Shown here: positions 28,268 through 37,793 of the stretch, piece by piece
How the letters are laid out: every line of letters starts with the position of its first letter
Position numbering within the stretch: position 1 is the stretch's first letter
DNA from: Aquibium sp. ELW1220
GTDB taxonomy: Bacteria > Pseudomonadota > Alphaproteobacteria > Rhizobiales > Rhizobiaceae
NCBI RefSeq assembly: GCF_030398385.1
Contig: NZ_JAOAOQ010000004.1
Location: 186,001 to 250,000 of the forward strand
DNA length: 64,000 bases
Direction of reading: 5' to 3'
Notes under the pieces: model-generated
Databases searched by the model: none
What the model saw: the letters and a program-made list of their open reading frames with translations, nothing else
Told to the model about the DNA's origin: nothing
Translations under genes and position numbers: made by a program

Positions 28268-29260
28268 TCAGCCGGGAAAGCACAGCCCGGCATCGACCGC
28301 CGAGAGCGGCCGCACGCCGGCCAGCAGCGCCCGCGCCTCCGCCTCGTCGCGCTTCATCTGCGCCACCAGCGCATCGAGGCCGTCGAACTTCTCCTCGCCG
28401 CGCAGGAAGCCGAACAGCGAGACGCGGCACGTCTCGCCATAGAGACTGCCGGAAAAGTCGAAGACGAAGGTCTCGAGCAACGGCGCGCCGTCCATGTCCA
28501 CCGTCGGGCGCCTGCCGAAGCTCGCCACGCCGTCGTGCAGCGACCCGTCCGGCCGCCGCAGCCGCACGGCATAGATGCCGTACCTCAGGCCGGTCTCCGG
28601 CGGCAGCGCCATGTTGGCTGTCGGATAGCCGAGCGTGCGGCCGAGTTGCTTGCCGCCGACGATCTCGGCCTCGACCGTGAAGCGGTAGCCCAGCAGGCCC
28701 GCCGCCTCCGCCACGGCGCCCTGCTCCAGGAGGGTCCGGATGCGGCTCGACGAGACGACCTCCGCGCCCTCGTCGCGCAGCGCGTCGACCAGCGTCACGC
28801 CGAAGCCGTGCCGCAGCCCGGCTTCCATCAGATAGGCCGGGCCACCTTGCCGGTTCTTGCCGAAATGAAAGTCGAAGCCGGTCACCGCATGCGCGATGCC
28901 CAGGCCGTCGGTCAGCACCCGACCGACGAATTCTTCCGCCGTCAGGCCGGCGAAGTCGCGCGAAAAGGCCTGCTCCACGACGGCATCGAAACCGGCGCGG
29001 CGGATCAGGTCGGCCTTCAGCGGCGCCGGGGTCAGCCGGAACACCGGTGTCTCCGGCCGGAACACCGAGCGCGGATGCGGCTCGAAGGTCAGCGCCAGGG
29101 CTGGCGCGCCCATGCCGTCGGCAAGCGCGCGCGCCCGCTCCAGCACCGCCGTGTGGCCACGATGCACCCCATCGAAATTGCCGATCGCCGCCACCCCGCC
29201 CCGCAGGGCAGCGGGCAAGGCGGCTGGATCGTCGATCCGCTGGAAGGTCTTCAAGCTCAT
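28268..29260 (-). CDS. ribF: Bifunctional riboflavin kinase/FAD synthetase RibF
   Basis: 330 residues. N-terminal FMN adenylyltransferase: AIGNFDGVHRGHTAVLERA, LTFEPHPRSVF, VTGFDFHFGKNRQG, VVSSSRIRTLLEQG. C-terminal riboflavin kinase: GGKQLGRTLGYPTANM and LLETFVFDFSGSLYGE. It converts riboflavin to FMN and then FAD in the cytoplasm. The start at 29260 (MSLKTFQRID) fits the family; the frame remains open upstream through the HAD gene, which is not coding there. Confidence 0.95.
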   Translation of the reverse strand: MSLKTFQRIDDPAALPAALRGGVAAIGNFDGVHRGHTAVLERARALADGMGAPALALTFEPHPRSVFRPETPVFRLTPAPLKADLIRRAGFDAVVEQAFSRDFAGLTAEEFVGRVLTDGLGIAHAVTGFDFHFGKNRQGGPAYLMEAGLRHGFGVTLVDALRDEGAEVVSSSRIRTLLEQGAVAEAAGLLGYRFTVEAEIVGGKQLGRTLGYPTANMALPPETGLRYGIYAVRLRRPDGSLHDGVASFGRRPTVDMDGAPLLETFVFDFSGSLYGETCRVSLFGFLRGEEKFDGLDALVAQMKRDEAEARALLAGVRPLSAVDAGLCFPG

Positions 29261-29286
29261 GGCGGGCTTCGTCCTGGCGATCCCCT

Positions 29287-30147
29287 TCAGCGCAGCCGCG
29301 GAATGACCGCCACCGGCGCATGGCCGTGCTTGTCGAGGAAGGCGGCCAGCCGCACCGGATCGGGCGACAGGGTCTCGCCGTAGTCGCGCGCGTGGATGCC
29401 GCCCGACACATAGAGGGCGTCGATGTCGTTCTGTGTCGCGCCCTTCAGGTCGGTCAGCGCGCCGTCGCCGATCGCCAGCACGTCGGACGGCCCGATCGCG
29501 CGGCCGAGAATCTCGCCGGCAGCCTTCAGCGCAGCCTCGTAGATCGGGCGATGAGGCTTGCCCGAGATCAGCGTGCGGCCGCCGAGCTGCGAGAAATCGC
29601 GGGCCAGCGCGCCGGCGCACCAGATCAGCCGGTCGCCGCGCTCCACCACGATGTCGGGGTTGGCGCAAATGAAGGGCAGGTTGCGCGCGCGCAGCCGCTG
29701 CAGCAGTTCGGCATAGTCGTCCGGCGACTCGGTCTCGTCGTCGAACAGCCCGGTGCAGACGACGCTCGACGCTTCCGGCTCCTCGCAGAGCTCGACGTTC
29801 ATGCCGTCGTAGATCGACAGGTCCCGGTCGGGTCCGATGTGGAACACGCGGCGCGAGCCCTCCGCGATCAGGTCGCGCGTGACATCGCCGGAGGTGACGA
29901 TCCGATCATAGGCCTGAGCGGGCACGCCGAGCGCATCGAGTTGCGCCTTCACATCGGGAAAAGGGCGCGGCGCGTTGGTGATCAGAACGACCGCGAGGCC
30001 CTTCCCGCGCGCCCGCACCAACGCTTCGGATGCCTCGTCGAAGGCCCTGATCCCATTGTGGATGACGCCCCAGACGTCGCACAGCAGCGCCGCGTATCCG
30101 TCGGCGACCTCGTCGAGCGATGCGATCATTCGCGGCAGGTCGGGCAT
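29287..30147 (-). CDS. HAD-superfamily (subfamily IIA) hydrolase, TIGR01459 type
   Basis: 286 residues. HAD motif I LLCDVWGVIHNG, motif II VVLITNAPRP, motif III lysine in SGKPHRPIYEAAL and motif IV AIGDGALTDLKGA. The cap domain lies between motifs II and III (subclass IIA, NagD-like). These phosphatases remove phosphate from small metabolites; the substrate of this alphaproteobacterial branch is unknown. The start at 30147 is supported by GAGGAG upstream. It is transcribed toward ribF and may share its transcript, 26 bp ahead. Confidence 0.9.
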   Translation of the reverse strand: MPDLPRMIASLDEVADGYAALLCDVWGVIHNGIRAFDEASEALVRARGKGLAVVLITNAPRPFPDVKAQLDALGVPAQAYDRIVTSGDVTRDLIAEGSRRVFHIGPDRDLSIYDGMNVELCEEPEASSVVCTGLFDDETESPDDYAELLQRLRARNLPFICANPDIVVERGDRLIWCAGALARDFSQLGGRTLISGKPHRPIYEAALKAAGEILGRAIGPSDVLAIGDGALTDLKGATQNDIDALYVSGGIHARDYGETLSPDPVRLAAFLDKHGHAPVAVIPRLR

Positions 30148-30347
30148 CGTCGCTCCTCGCTGGGGCGTTGGTCCTGCCGCTGCCCGTCCGGGCGGCGGCG
30201 GCCCCGGCATTAACCGAAGCCGTTCACCCTGTCATTATGTTTCGGTTCACATTCGCGGTGCACAATGGCTTGCTGTATGATGGACGAGACGCGTGACGGC
30301 GGGCGCCCGGCGACCAGGCATCCGCGTCACCGACCCGAGGGACGGGT

Positions 30348-31547
30348 ATGCGACAGATCGCCGGAGCCGCCATTGCCGCGGCCGTTGTTGGAATCGTGCT
30401 TCATGCCGCTGGCGCCGCACCGGCAGCCGGAGGCGTGGATGGCGTGGCAGCGCCGCGGGGCATGGTCCTCGTGAGCCTGCTGCTTGCGGCCTTGGCGCTC
30501 GCCGTGGCGGGGCTCGCGATCTGGAAGGCGTGGCAGGCTAGAGCCGAGCTGGCGCGGCTGTCGCGCGGGCTCGACACCGCTTTGGCCGCGCTGGACGCCC
30601 GCACGAAGGCCGCGGACGCCGAGCGGCTGCTGCTCGAGGAGCGTCTGCGCACCGAAATCGACACGGTGGCCCTGCGCGGGGCGGCTGCGGGCAACCCGGC
30701 CCTGGCGGCCGAGGTCATTCCTCATCCGGCAATCGCCGGCAAGCGTCGTCCGGCGAAGACGGATCCCGCCGACACCGTCGAAATCGCGCTCGCCCGCGTC
30801 CTGGACGAGGACGAGTTGGAACTCAGCCTGGAGCCGATCGTCTCGGTCTCGCGCAATGCCGGCGTCGCCTTCGAGGTCCATGCCTGCCTGGAACTGGACG
30901 GCCATACGCATCACATCCACCGCCTGTCCTCCGCCAGCCGCCACGTCCAGCGGCACGCGTTCGAAAAGGCGCTGGTCCTGCGGGCGGCCGCGATCGCGCG
31001 GCGCCGGCTGGGCGCGAAGGGGGACAGGCTGCCGCTGCATTGTCCCATCTCCGAGGAACTGCTGCTCAACCCGAAGGATTGCGCCGAGATTGCTGCGCTG
31101 GTGACGATCAATCCTGCCCTGGCCGACCAGCTCGTCCTGTCCGTCCCTGCCCCGTTGCTGATCGCCTCGACCGGTGCGGTCGCCGCCGGGATCGACACGC
31201 TGAGCGCCTGCGGCCTGGGCTTCGCGGCCGAGGGCTGGGACAGGCCGGCCGAGGGCATCCGCGTCCTGCGCGATCGCGGGACGGTTGCGCTGAAGGCCGA
31301 AGCCGACCGGCTGCTCGACCGCATGAAGATCCGTCGCGGGGCGGCGGCGGGCGCCGAGCTGGTCGCCATCGCCAGGGCGGAGGGTCTGGCGATCGTCGCC
31401 TGCGGCATCCGCAGCGACGAGGACGCGGTGGAACTGCTCGACCTTGGAATCGACCTGATGGTCGGCCCCCGTTTCGCCGAGCCGAAGCGGTTGCGCCCGG
31501 GGCCCGCGAACACGCCGGGCGCGATGGCAGACGCACAAGCCGGTTAA
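30348..31547 (+). CDS. Membrane protein with a degenerate EAL-like domain
   Basis: 399 residues. Two N-terminal hydrophobic segments (AGAAIAAAVVGIVLHAAGA and MVLVSLLLAALALAVAGLAI), then a coiled-coil-like Arg/Glu-rich stretch (~70-110), then a domain aligned to EAL phosphodiesterases. The signature Glu-Ala-Leu is missing: where it should stand the sequence reads FEVHACLELDG, and the DDFG motif is replaced by AAEGWDR. So it should not degrade cyclic di-GMP and may only bind it or act as a scaffold. It precedes the TadG/vWA gene by about 100 bp on the same strand. Confidence 0.7.
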   Translation: MRQIAGAAIAAAVVGIVLHAAGAAPAAGGVDGVAAPRGMVLVSLLLAALALAVAGLAIWKAWQARAELARLSRGLDTALAALDARTKAADAERLLLEERLRTEIDTVALRGAAAGNPALAAEVIPHPAIAGKRRPAKTDPADTVEIALARVLDEDELELSLEPIVSVSRNAGVAFEVHACLELDGHTHHIHRLSSASRHVQRHAFEKALVLRAAAIARRRLGAKGDRLPLHCPISEELLLNPKDCAEIAALVTINPALADQLVLSVPAPLLIASTGAVAAGIDTLSACGLGFAAEGWDRPAEGIRVLRDRGTVALKAEADRLLDRMKIRRGAAAGAELVAIARAEGLAIVACGIRSDEDAVELLDLGIDLMVGPRFAEPKRLRPGPANTPGAMADAQAG

Positions 31548-31647
31548 CGTCCGGTTGACACGGCCGGCTGCATTCGAACCGTACCGCAAACGGGACCTTA
31601 GCACCGCTCTGGCAGGATGCTCCGGCATGACGTTGCAGGGGTGCAGT

Positions 31648-33531
31648 ATGTTTCGCAGATTTCTTGAGGACCGGCGCGGCAACTTCGCGATCGCGACGGC
31701 GGTGTCCATCGTGCCGATCCTTGGCGCCCTGGCGCTGGCGGTCGACTTCTCGGAGATGAGCCGGCAGCGCTCGCTGGCGCTGAACGCGCTCGATGCCGCC
31801 GGCATCGCGGCCGCGCGGTTCTACGTCGCCGGAGGTACCGCGGCCGACACGGAGGCCTACGCGAAGGACTTCTTCAAGGCCAACATGAACGGTATCGACA
31901 CCAGCAGCGCCGAGTTCAATCTCACCTTGCCGAGCAGCGAGACGGGCGGCGGCCTCCTGACCATCGACGCCTCCTACACGTTCGAACCCTTCTTCTTCGG
32001 TTCCTTCGCCTCCCTGCTGTCCGTCGACGAGACCGCTCTCGAGATTTCTGCGGAGACCCAGGTCCGGCTGAAGAACACGCTGGAGGTCGCGCTCGTGCTC
32101 GATAACTCTGGCTCGATGGACTACACCGGCTCCGGCTCGGGCAAGAAGCGCATCGACCTGCTGAAGACGGCGGCCAAGCAGCTCGTCGAAACCCTGGCCG
32201 GCCAGGCCGCGCAGATCAAGCAGGTCGAAAAGCCGGTGCAGTTCTCGCTCGTGCCCTTCGCCGCCTCGGTCAACGTCGGCCCGACCAACGCCTCGGCCGC
32301 CTGGATGGACACGGAAGGCCGCTCGCCCGTTCACCACGAGAATTTCGACTGGTCGACCATGCCCTCCAACAAGCAGGTGACGCTGTCGGGCGGCATCTAC
32401 TACAAGGTCGGCTCGGGCTGGGGCGACGCGGCCGGCGAGAAGGTCACGCGCTTCAGCCTCCTGAACGACATGCAGCGCGTCACGGGCCAGACCTGGAACA
32501 GCGACTGGCAATATGTCTGCACGCGCTATCGCAGCAACGGCAACTGCCGAAGCTACAGCTGGGTCGATTACGGCTCCTACAGCTACACCTACGGCAGCTA
32601 TGCCAGCTGGCAGGGTTGCGTCGAGGTTCGCCCGCACCCCTACAACCTGAACGACACGGCGCCTTCGACGTCGACGCCGGCCACCCTGTTCGTCCCCATG
32701 TTCGCCCCCGACGAAACCGACCAGTATTCGAGCGGCAATGCACCGAACAGCTACTGGAGCGACCTGACGTCGTCGAGCAGCAACAGCACCCGCCAGAAAT
32801 ACATGCCGAAATACTTCGAGCCGAACGACACGTCGGCCGCAGGCAGCGGCTCCGGACCGAACGAATCCTGCACGACGAAGCCCATCACGGCCCTGACCGA
32901 CGTGACGACGGTCACCGGCAAGGCCACGATGACCACTGCAATCGACGCCATGTCGCCGCTCGGCGCGACCAACGTGCCGGAAGGCATCGCCTGGGGCTGG
33001 CGGACGCTGTCGAGCGCAGCACCCTTCAGCGAGGGACGCGCCGAAACCGAGAAGGGCAACGACAAGGTGGTGATCGTGCTGACCGACGGCGCCAACACCT
33101 ATTACACGCCGAGCTCGCTCGGCTATTCGGACGCGGCCGGCAACAAGTCGATCTACTCGGCCTACGGCTATGCCGGGGTCAACCAGTCGGGGCAGTCGAA
33201 GTCGCGCATCTTCATGGGAACCACCGCCAGCAGTTCGAGCTACACCAACAGCAACTACACAGCCGCCATGACAGAGCACATGAGCACGCTCTGCACGAAC
33301 GCCAAGGCGCAGGGCATCACGGTCATGACGGTCGCGCTCGATCTCAGCTCGAGCAAGACCGACGAACTCGGCCAGATCAGCGCCATGAAGGCCTGCGCTT
33401 CCGATTCGAAGTTCCGCAAGGGCTCCGACGGCAACGCCGCCAAGCTGTTCTGGAACACCACCGGCGGCGAACTGGAGCAGACCTTCAAGGAAATCGCCGA
33501 CGAACTGTCCAACCTCCGCTTCGTCGGCTGA
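31648..33531 (+). CDS. TadG-like pilus assembly protein with von Willebrand factor A domain
   Basis: 627 residues. N-terminal TadE/TadG-type segment: RRGNFAIATAVSIVPILGAL followed by AVDFSEMSRQRSLALNALDA, one membrane helix facing the periplasm. A vWA domain starts near residue 145 with VLDNSGSMD, the MIDAS DxSxS motif, and continues to VIVLTDGANTYY. A Ser/Thr/Tyr/Asn-rich insert (about 290-420) separates parts of the domain. Such proteins are exported adhesins or minor components of tight-adherence pili; no other tad gene is in the window. The start at 31648 is the ATG that leads straight into the TM segment. Confidence 0.85.
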   Translation: MFRRFLEDRRGNFAIATAVSIVPILGALALAVDFSEMSRQRSLALNALDAAGIAAARFYVAGGTAADTEAYAKDFFKANMNGIDTSSAEFNLTLPSSETGGGLLTIDASYTFEPFFFGSFASLLSVDETALEISAETQVRLKNTLEVALVLDNSGSMDYTGSGSGKKRIDLLKTAAKQLVETLAGQAAQIKQVEKPVQFSLVPFAASVNVGPTNASAAWMDTEGRSPVHHENFDWSTMPSNKQVTLSGGIYYKVGSGWGDAAGEKVTRFSLLNDMQRVTGQTWNSDWQYVCTRYRSNGNCRSYSWVDYGSYSYTYGSYASWQGCVEVRPHPYNLNDTAPSTSTPATLFVPMFAPDETDQYSSGNAPNSYWSDLTSSSSNSTRQKYMPKYFEPNDTSAAGSGSGPNESCTTKPITALTDVTTVTGKATMTTAIDAMSPLGATNVPEGIAWGWRTLSSAAPFSEGRAETEKGNDKVVIVLTDGANTYYTPSSLGYSDAAGNKSIYSAYGYAGVNQSGQSKSRIFMGTTASSSSYTNSNYTAAMTEHMSTLCTNAKAQGITVMTVALDLSSSKTDELGQISAMKACASDSKFRKGSDGNAAKLFWNTTGGELEQTFKEIADELSNLRFVG

Positions 33532-33552
33532 CGAGAGCATCCGGTTTGCTTG

Positions 33553-33576
33553 CGGCCGGCGGACCTCCGCCGGCCG
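33553..33576 (+). terminator. Hairpin after the TadG-like gene
   Basis: Inverted repeat CGGCCGGCGGA / TCCGCCGGCCG around a very short loop, beginning 21 bp after the stop codon. A strong GC hairpin with only a short T stretch after it. It separates the tadG-like gene from groESL. Confidence 0.6.
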
Positions 33577-33738
33577 TTCGCATGTGCCCGGTCGGGCAGC
33601 CGGGCGCATGAAACGATCGGCGGCGCCTTGATTTGCCGCCGGCAAGGCGCCATCTGACGCCCAGCCGCAGTCGAGCCCTGGGGCACCGGTATCGCCCCGG
33701 ATTGACCGAAAGGCCTCCGCGAGAGCCATCACTTTCTC

Positions 33739-33767
33739 TTGACAGCCCGAGCCGCTGCGCCTATCTG
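33739..33767 (+). promoter_or_regulatory. groESL promoter
   Basis: TTGACA at 33739-33744 and, after 16-17 bases, CTATCTG at 33761-33767, just upstream of the CIRCE element. The CTTGAC ... CCTATCT combination also fits the heat-shock sigma-32 consensus reported for alphaproteobacteria (CTTG-N17-CYTATnT). So both sigma-70 and RpoH could read it. Confidence 0.75.
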
Positions 33768-33776
33768 AGCGGCGCG

Positions 33777-33803
33777 TTAGCACTCCCTCCAGGTGAGTGC
33801 TAA
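33777..33803 (+). promoter_or_regulatory. CIRCE operator (HrcA binding site)
   Basis: Perfect CIRCE: TTAGCACTC at 33777-33785, a 9-base spacer, and GAGTGCTAA at 33795-33803, located just downstream of the promoter and 57 bp ahead of the groES start. HrcA binding here would block transcription until heat stress. hrcA is not in this window. Confidence 0.95.
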
Positions 33804-33859
33804 CGAAGTCCGGTTCCGCCGGACGGGATAATTCCATCATCCGCATCGAGGATACCAAA

Positions 33860-34156
33860 ATGTCAGAGACAAATTTCCGCCCGCTGCACGACCGCGTGGT
33901 GGTCCGCCGGGTCCAGTCGGAAGAGAAGACCAAGGGCGGGATCATCATCCCCGACACCGCCAAGGAGAAGCCGCAGGAAGGCGAGATCATCGCCGTCGGC
34001 TCCGGCGCGCGCGACGAGGCCGGCAAGCTGGTTCCGCTGGACGTCAAGGCCGGCGACCGCGTCCTCTTCGGCAAGTGGTCGGGCACCGAGGTCAAGCTCA
34101 ACGGCGAAGACCTGCTGATCATGAAGGAATCCGACATCATGGGCATCATCGGCTGA
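33860..34156 (+). CDS. groES: Co-chaperonin GroES
   Basis: 98 residues beginning [18 protein letters not shown], with [13 protein letters not shown] (the mobile loop that binds GroEL) and [14 protein letters not shown]. It caps the GroEL cavity. The frame is open further upstream through the CIRCE element but the start here is the normal one, with GAGGATA as ribosome site. It is followed by groEL after 70 bp in one operon. Confidence 0.98.
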   Translation: MSETNFRPLHDRVVVRRVQSEEKTKGGIIIPDTAKEKPQEGEIIAVGSGARDEAGKLVPLDVKAGDRVLFGKWSGTEVKLNGEDLLIMKESDIMGIIG

Positions 34157-34223
34157 GCCGAGCCCTGATCGAAACTGATCCACGGCCAGGTTCGACGACC
34201 GGCCGAAACTGTTGAGGAGCTAA

Positions 34224-35879
<1,656 letters not shown>

Positions 35880-35913
35880 GTCCACGCTTCCAGCCAACCG
35901 GTCGAAATGCGAG

Positions 35914-35938
35914 GGGCGGTCCGCAAGGGCCGCCCTTT
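35914..35938 (+). terminator. Terminator after intact groEL
   Basis: Stem GGGCGGTCC (35914-35922), loop GCAA, GGGCCGCCC (35927-35935) with one T-G wobble, then TTT. It should end the groESL transcript before the antitoxin gene. Its sequence is similar to, but not a copy of, the second terminator at 36982-37012. Confidence 0.8.
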
Positions 35939-36028
35939 CTGCGTCCGGAGACGTCGTCGTCACCGCCGGCGACGCGTCGGAGGCTCGGCGCGCCGCTTTG
36001 ACCGGGAGCGGTCCATGGTATACGCTGC

Positions 36029-36051
36029 ATCCCACGGACATACAGTGGGAT
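36029..36051 (+). promoter_or_regulatory. Candidate operator of the RHH-ParE module
   Basis: Perfect inverted repeat ATCCCAC (36029-36035), 9-base spacer, GTGGGAT (36045-36051), ending 5 bases before the antitoxin ATG. Placement fits an autorepressor site for a ribbon-helix-helix antitoxin. I could not fix the promoter with confidence. Confidence 0.55.
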
Positions 36052-36056
36052 CAGTC

Positions 36057-36335
36057 ATGAAGGTCGATGACAAGACACAGGTTTCCATCCGCGTCCCGGC
36101 TGCGATGATCGGCGACTTCGAGCGCATCGCCCGCGCGCTCGATCGCGACCGGACCTGGGTCATGCTCCGCGCGTTCCGGACATATCTGGACGGCGAAGGC
36201 AGGCAGTTGCTGGACGAGATCGAGGGACTGGATCAACTCGATGCCGGGGAAGGCATCGATCTCGACGAAGTCCTCGACGAAGCCGAGGCCATCACCGCGG
36301 CGGCGCATTCGAACCGGCGTGCCAAGGCTGGCTGA
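36057..36335 (+). CDS. Ribbon-helix-helix (CopG-family) antitoxin
   Basis: 92 residues. N-terminal RHH DNA-binding segment: DKTQVSIRVPAAMIGDFERI followed by ARALDRDRTWVMLRAFRTYL. The C-terminal half is acidic (LDEIEGLDQLDAGEGIDLDE), typical of a part that wraps the toxin. It should neutralise the ParE toxin and repress its own promoter. The ATG at 36057 is preferred over one at 36015 because it lies right after the candidate operator. Its TGA stop overlaps the toxin ATG by one base (TGATG). It lies between the two copies of the groEL 3' end. Confidence 0.85.
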   Translation: MKVDDKTQVSIRVPAAMIGDFERIARALDRDRTWVMLRAFRTYLDGEGRQLLDEIEGLDQLDAGEGIDLDEVLDEAEAITAAAHSNRRAKAG

Positions 36336-36679
36336 TGGCGCCGCGCCGGGCCCGTATGGCGCCGGCGGCCAGGCGCCGGTTCCTTGAGGCGATCGCCTAT
36401 GTCGCCGAACGGAACCCTCGTGCGGCCGAACGTATCGTCAAGGAGATGCGCGCTCTCCAGGCGCGGCTGATCAGTTTCCCCAATCTTGGCGTACGCGGGG
36501 ATATCCCGGGAACCCGCCGGGTTGTCATGGCACCATACGTGCTCACCACGCGAATCCTGGGCGATGGGATTGAAATCGTCGCCTTTCGGCACGGTCGCCA
36601 GGAGGATGCCCGGGCGCCTTCGGAACTTCTGGAAGAAATCGCCGATGACGCGCCGCCGAAACCCGAGGGTGGACGTTAG
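36335..36679 (+). CDS. ParE/RelE-family toxin
   Basis: 114 residues. Landmarks of the ParE fold: PAARRRFLEAIAYVAERNPR followed by AAERIVKEMRAL, then FPNLGVRGDIPGTRRVVMAPYV and IEIVAFRHGRQ. The C-terminus is acidic (PSELLEEIADDAPP). ParE toxins poison gyrase; RelE relatives cut mRNA, and the sequence does not decide between them, although the segment RRVVMAPYVLTTRI is ParE-like. It starts on the antitoxin stop (TGATG), so translation is coupled. Only 9 bp separate its stop from the broken groEL tail. Confidence 0.88.
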   Translation: MAPRRARMAPAARRRFLEAIAYVAERNPRAAERIVKEMRALQARLISFPNLGVRGDIPGTRRVVMAPYVLTTRILGDGIEIVAFRHGRQEDARAPSELLEEIADDAPPKPEGGR

Positions 36680-36688
36680 ACCGAGGCG

Positions 36689-36932
36689 ACGCCAGGAGAC
36701 CTACGGCTAGAACGCCCAGACCGGCGAGTTCGGCGACATGATCGCCATGGGCATCGTTGACCCGGTCAAGGTCGTCCGCACGGCTCTCCAGGACGCGGCT
36801 TCGGTCGCCGGCCTGCTGGTCACCACCGAGGCCATGATCGCCGAAGCTCCCAAGAAGGAAGCTGCCGGCGGCGGCATGCCCGGCGGAATGGGCGGCGGCA
36901 TGGGCGGCGGCATGGGCGGCATGGACTTCTAA
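36689..36932 (+). pseudogene. Duplicated, broken 3' end of groEL
   Basis: About 244 bp matching the last ~81 codons of groEL. Differences from the intact copy: one base missing near the left end (CCAGGAGAC against CCAGCGAGAC), TAC changed to TAG at the tyrosine of TYGYN so the frame has a stop, three silent or third-base changes (GTC/GTT, CCG/CCC, GGA/GGC) and one extra GGC in the Gly-Met tail. An in-frame ATG (36738) would still give a 64-residue peptide, but there is no ribosome site and it is not likely to be used. Confidence 0.9.
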
Positions 36933-36981
36933 GGTCCGTCCCCTCCCCGGCCCAGGCCGGGGAACCAGCCACGCAGACATG

Positions 36982-37012
36982 AAAAGGGCGGCTCGCGAGG
37001 GCCGCCCTTTTT
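36982..37012 (+). terminator. Terminator after the broken groEL tail
   Basis: Stem AAAAGGGCGGCTC / GGGCCGCCCTTTT with a GCGA loop and a run of five T. It is the more canonical of the two groEL-type terminators, which suggests this outer tail is the older chromosomal end. Confidence 0.85.
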
Positions 37013-37131
37013 CGCATCGACGACGAATCACTCCCGATGCATACTTCGGAGGGGAAAGTAATGCCCGCCGGGGTCGGCATGACGCCGTCCAGCCGGATAA
37101 AGTAGGAATGTGCGTCTGTTCGGCGCGCATC

Positions 37132-37164
37132 TTGCTGTCGCCAATTGTGTGTATTATTTTACAC
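37132..37164 (+). promoter_or_regulatory. hicAB promoter and candidate operator
   Basis: TTGCTG at 37132-37137, 17 bases, TATTTT at 37155-37160. An inverted repeat GTGTA-N6-TACAC (37149-37164) overlaps the -10 box, as expected for autorepression by the HicA/HicB complex. The region is AT-rich against its surroundings. Confidence 0.6.
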
Positions 37165-37174
37165 GGGGGCGGAG

Positions 37175-37372
37175 ATGGAGCGCGACAGCCGTGCGCTGAT
37201 CAGGATGCTGGAACGCGATGGCTGGTTCGAGATCGGGGTGACCGGGTCGCACCACCACTTCAAACATCCGACGAAGCCCGGCAAGGTGACCGTTCCGCAC
37301 CCGCGAAAGGACATCCCGCCTGGAACCGTGCGATCGGTCCTGAAGCAGGCGGGGTTGATGGAGAAGAAGTAA
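37175..37372 (+). CDS. hicA: HicA-family toxin (mRNA interferase)
   Basis: 65 residues of the double-stranded RNA-binding-like HicA fold: SRALIRMLERDGWFEIGVTG, the catalytic His region GSHHHFKHP, then GKVTVPHPRKDIPPGTVRSV and LKQAGL. HicA cleaves mRNA when not held by HicB. The ATG at 37175 is preceded by a GGGGGCGGAG run; the extra residues from 37145 would be inside the promoter. The stop is followed by 4 bases and then the hicB start. Confidence 0.92.
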   Translation: MERDSRALIRMLERDGWFEIGVTGSHHHFKHPTKPGKVTVPHPRKDIPPGTVRSVLKQAGLMEKK

Positions 37373-37376
37373 AAAA

Positions 37377-37778
37377 TTGCGATACATCGCCTTCATCCAC
37401 AAGGAGCCCGACAGTGTCTACGGCGTCAGCTTCCCCGACCTTCCCGGCTGCATCTCCGCCGGTGATACGATCGACGAGGCGGTGCAGAACGCCGTCGAGG
37501 CTCTGGCCGGGCACGTGAGGATGCTGGAGTCCGACGGCGATCCGGTGCCGGCGCCACGCGATTTCGACGCCATCATGTCCGATCCGGACCTCGAAGAGGA
37601 CCGCCAGGGCGCCATGACCACCATCGTGCCCCTCGTGCGCGACCGCGGCTCGACGGCGCGCATCAACGTGTCCTTCGACCTCGGCCTCCTCGAAGCCATC
37701 GACGCCGCCGCCAAGGCTCGCCGCCAGACGCGCTCTGCCTTCCTGGCGAGCGCCGCCCGCCGTGAAATCGTCGAGTAG
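37377..37778 (+). CDS. hicB: HicB-family antitoxin
   Basis: 133 residues. The N-terminal RNase-H-like domain reads RYIAFIHKEPDSVYGVSFPD, then LPGCISAGDTIDEAVQNAVE, typical of HicB. The C-terminal part ends in a ribbon-helix-helix segment (RINVSFDLGLLEAIDAAAKA then RRQTRSAFLASAARREI) that should bind the operator upstream. The start is TTG at 37377, with GGAGAAGAAG just before it inside the hicA end; there is no nearby ATG in frame. A weak start may keep the antitoxin level low relative to hicA mRNA (inference). Confidence 0.9.
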   Translation: MRYIAFIHKEPDSVYGVSFPDLPGCISAGDTIDEAVQNAVEALAGHVRMLESDGDPVPAPRDFDAIMSDPDLEEDRQGAMTTIVPLVRDRGSTARINVSFDLGLLEAIDAAAKARRQTRSAFLASAARREIVE

Positions 37779-37793
37779 CCGCCGCCAGCCCCT

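Noticed and set aside
31108-34149. Minus-strand open frame of 1013 codons
   Set aside because: It runs opposite the degenerate EAL gene, the vWA gene, the CIRCE region and groES, all of which are well supported; composition is that of a shadow frame.
36738-36932. 64-residue protein from the groEL remnant as a real gene
   Set aside because: It is only the groEL tail after a stop codon, without a ribosome site.
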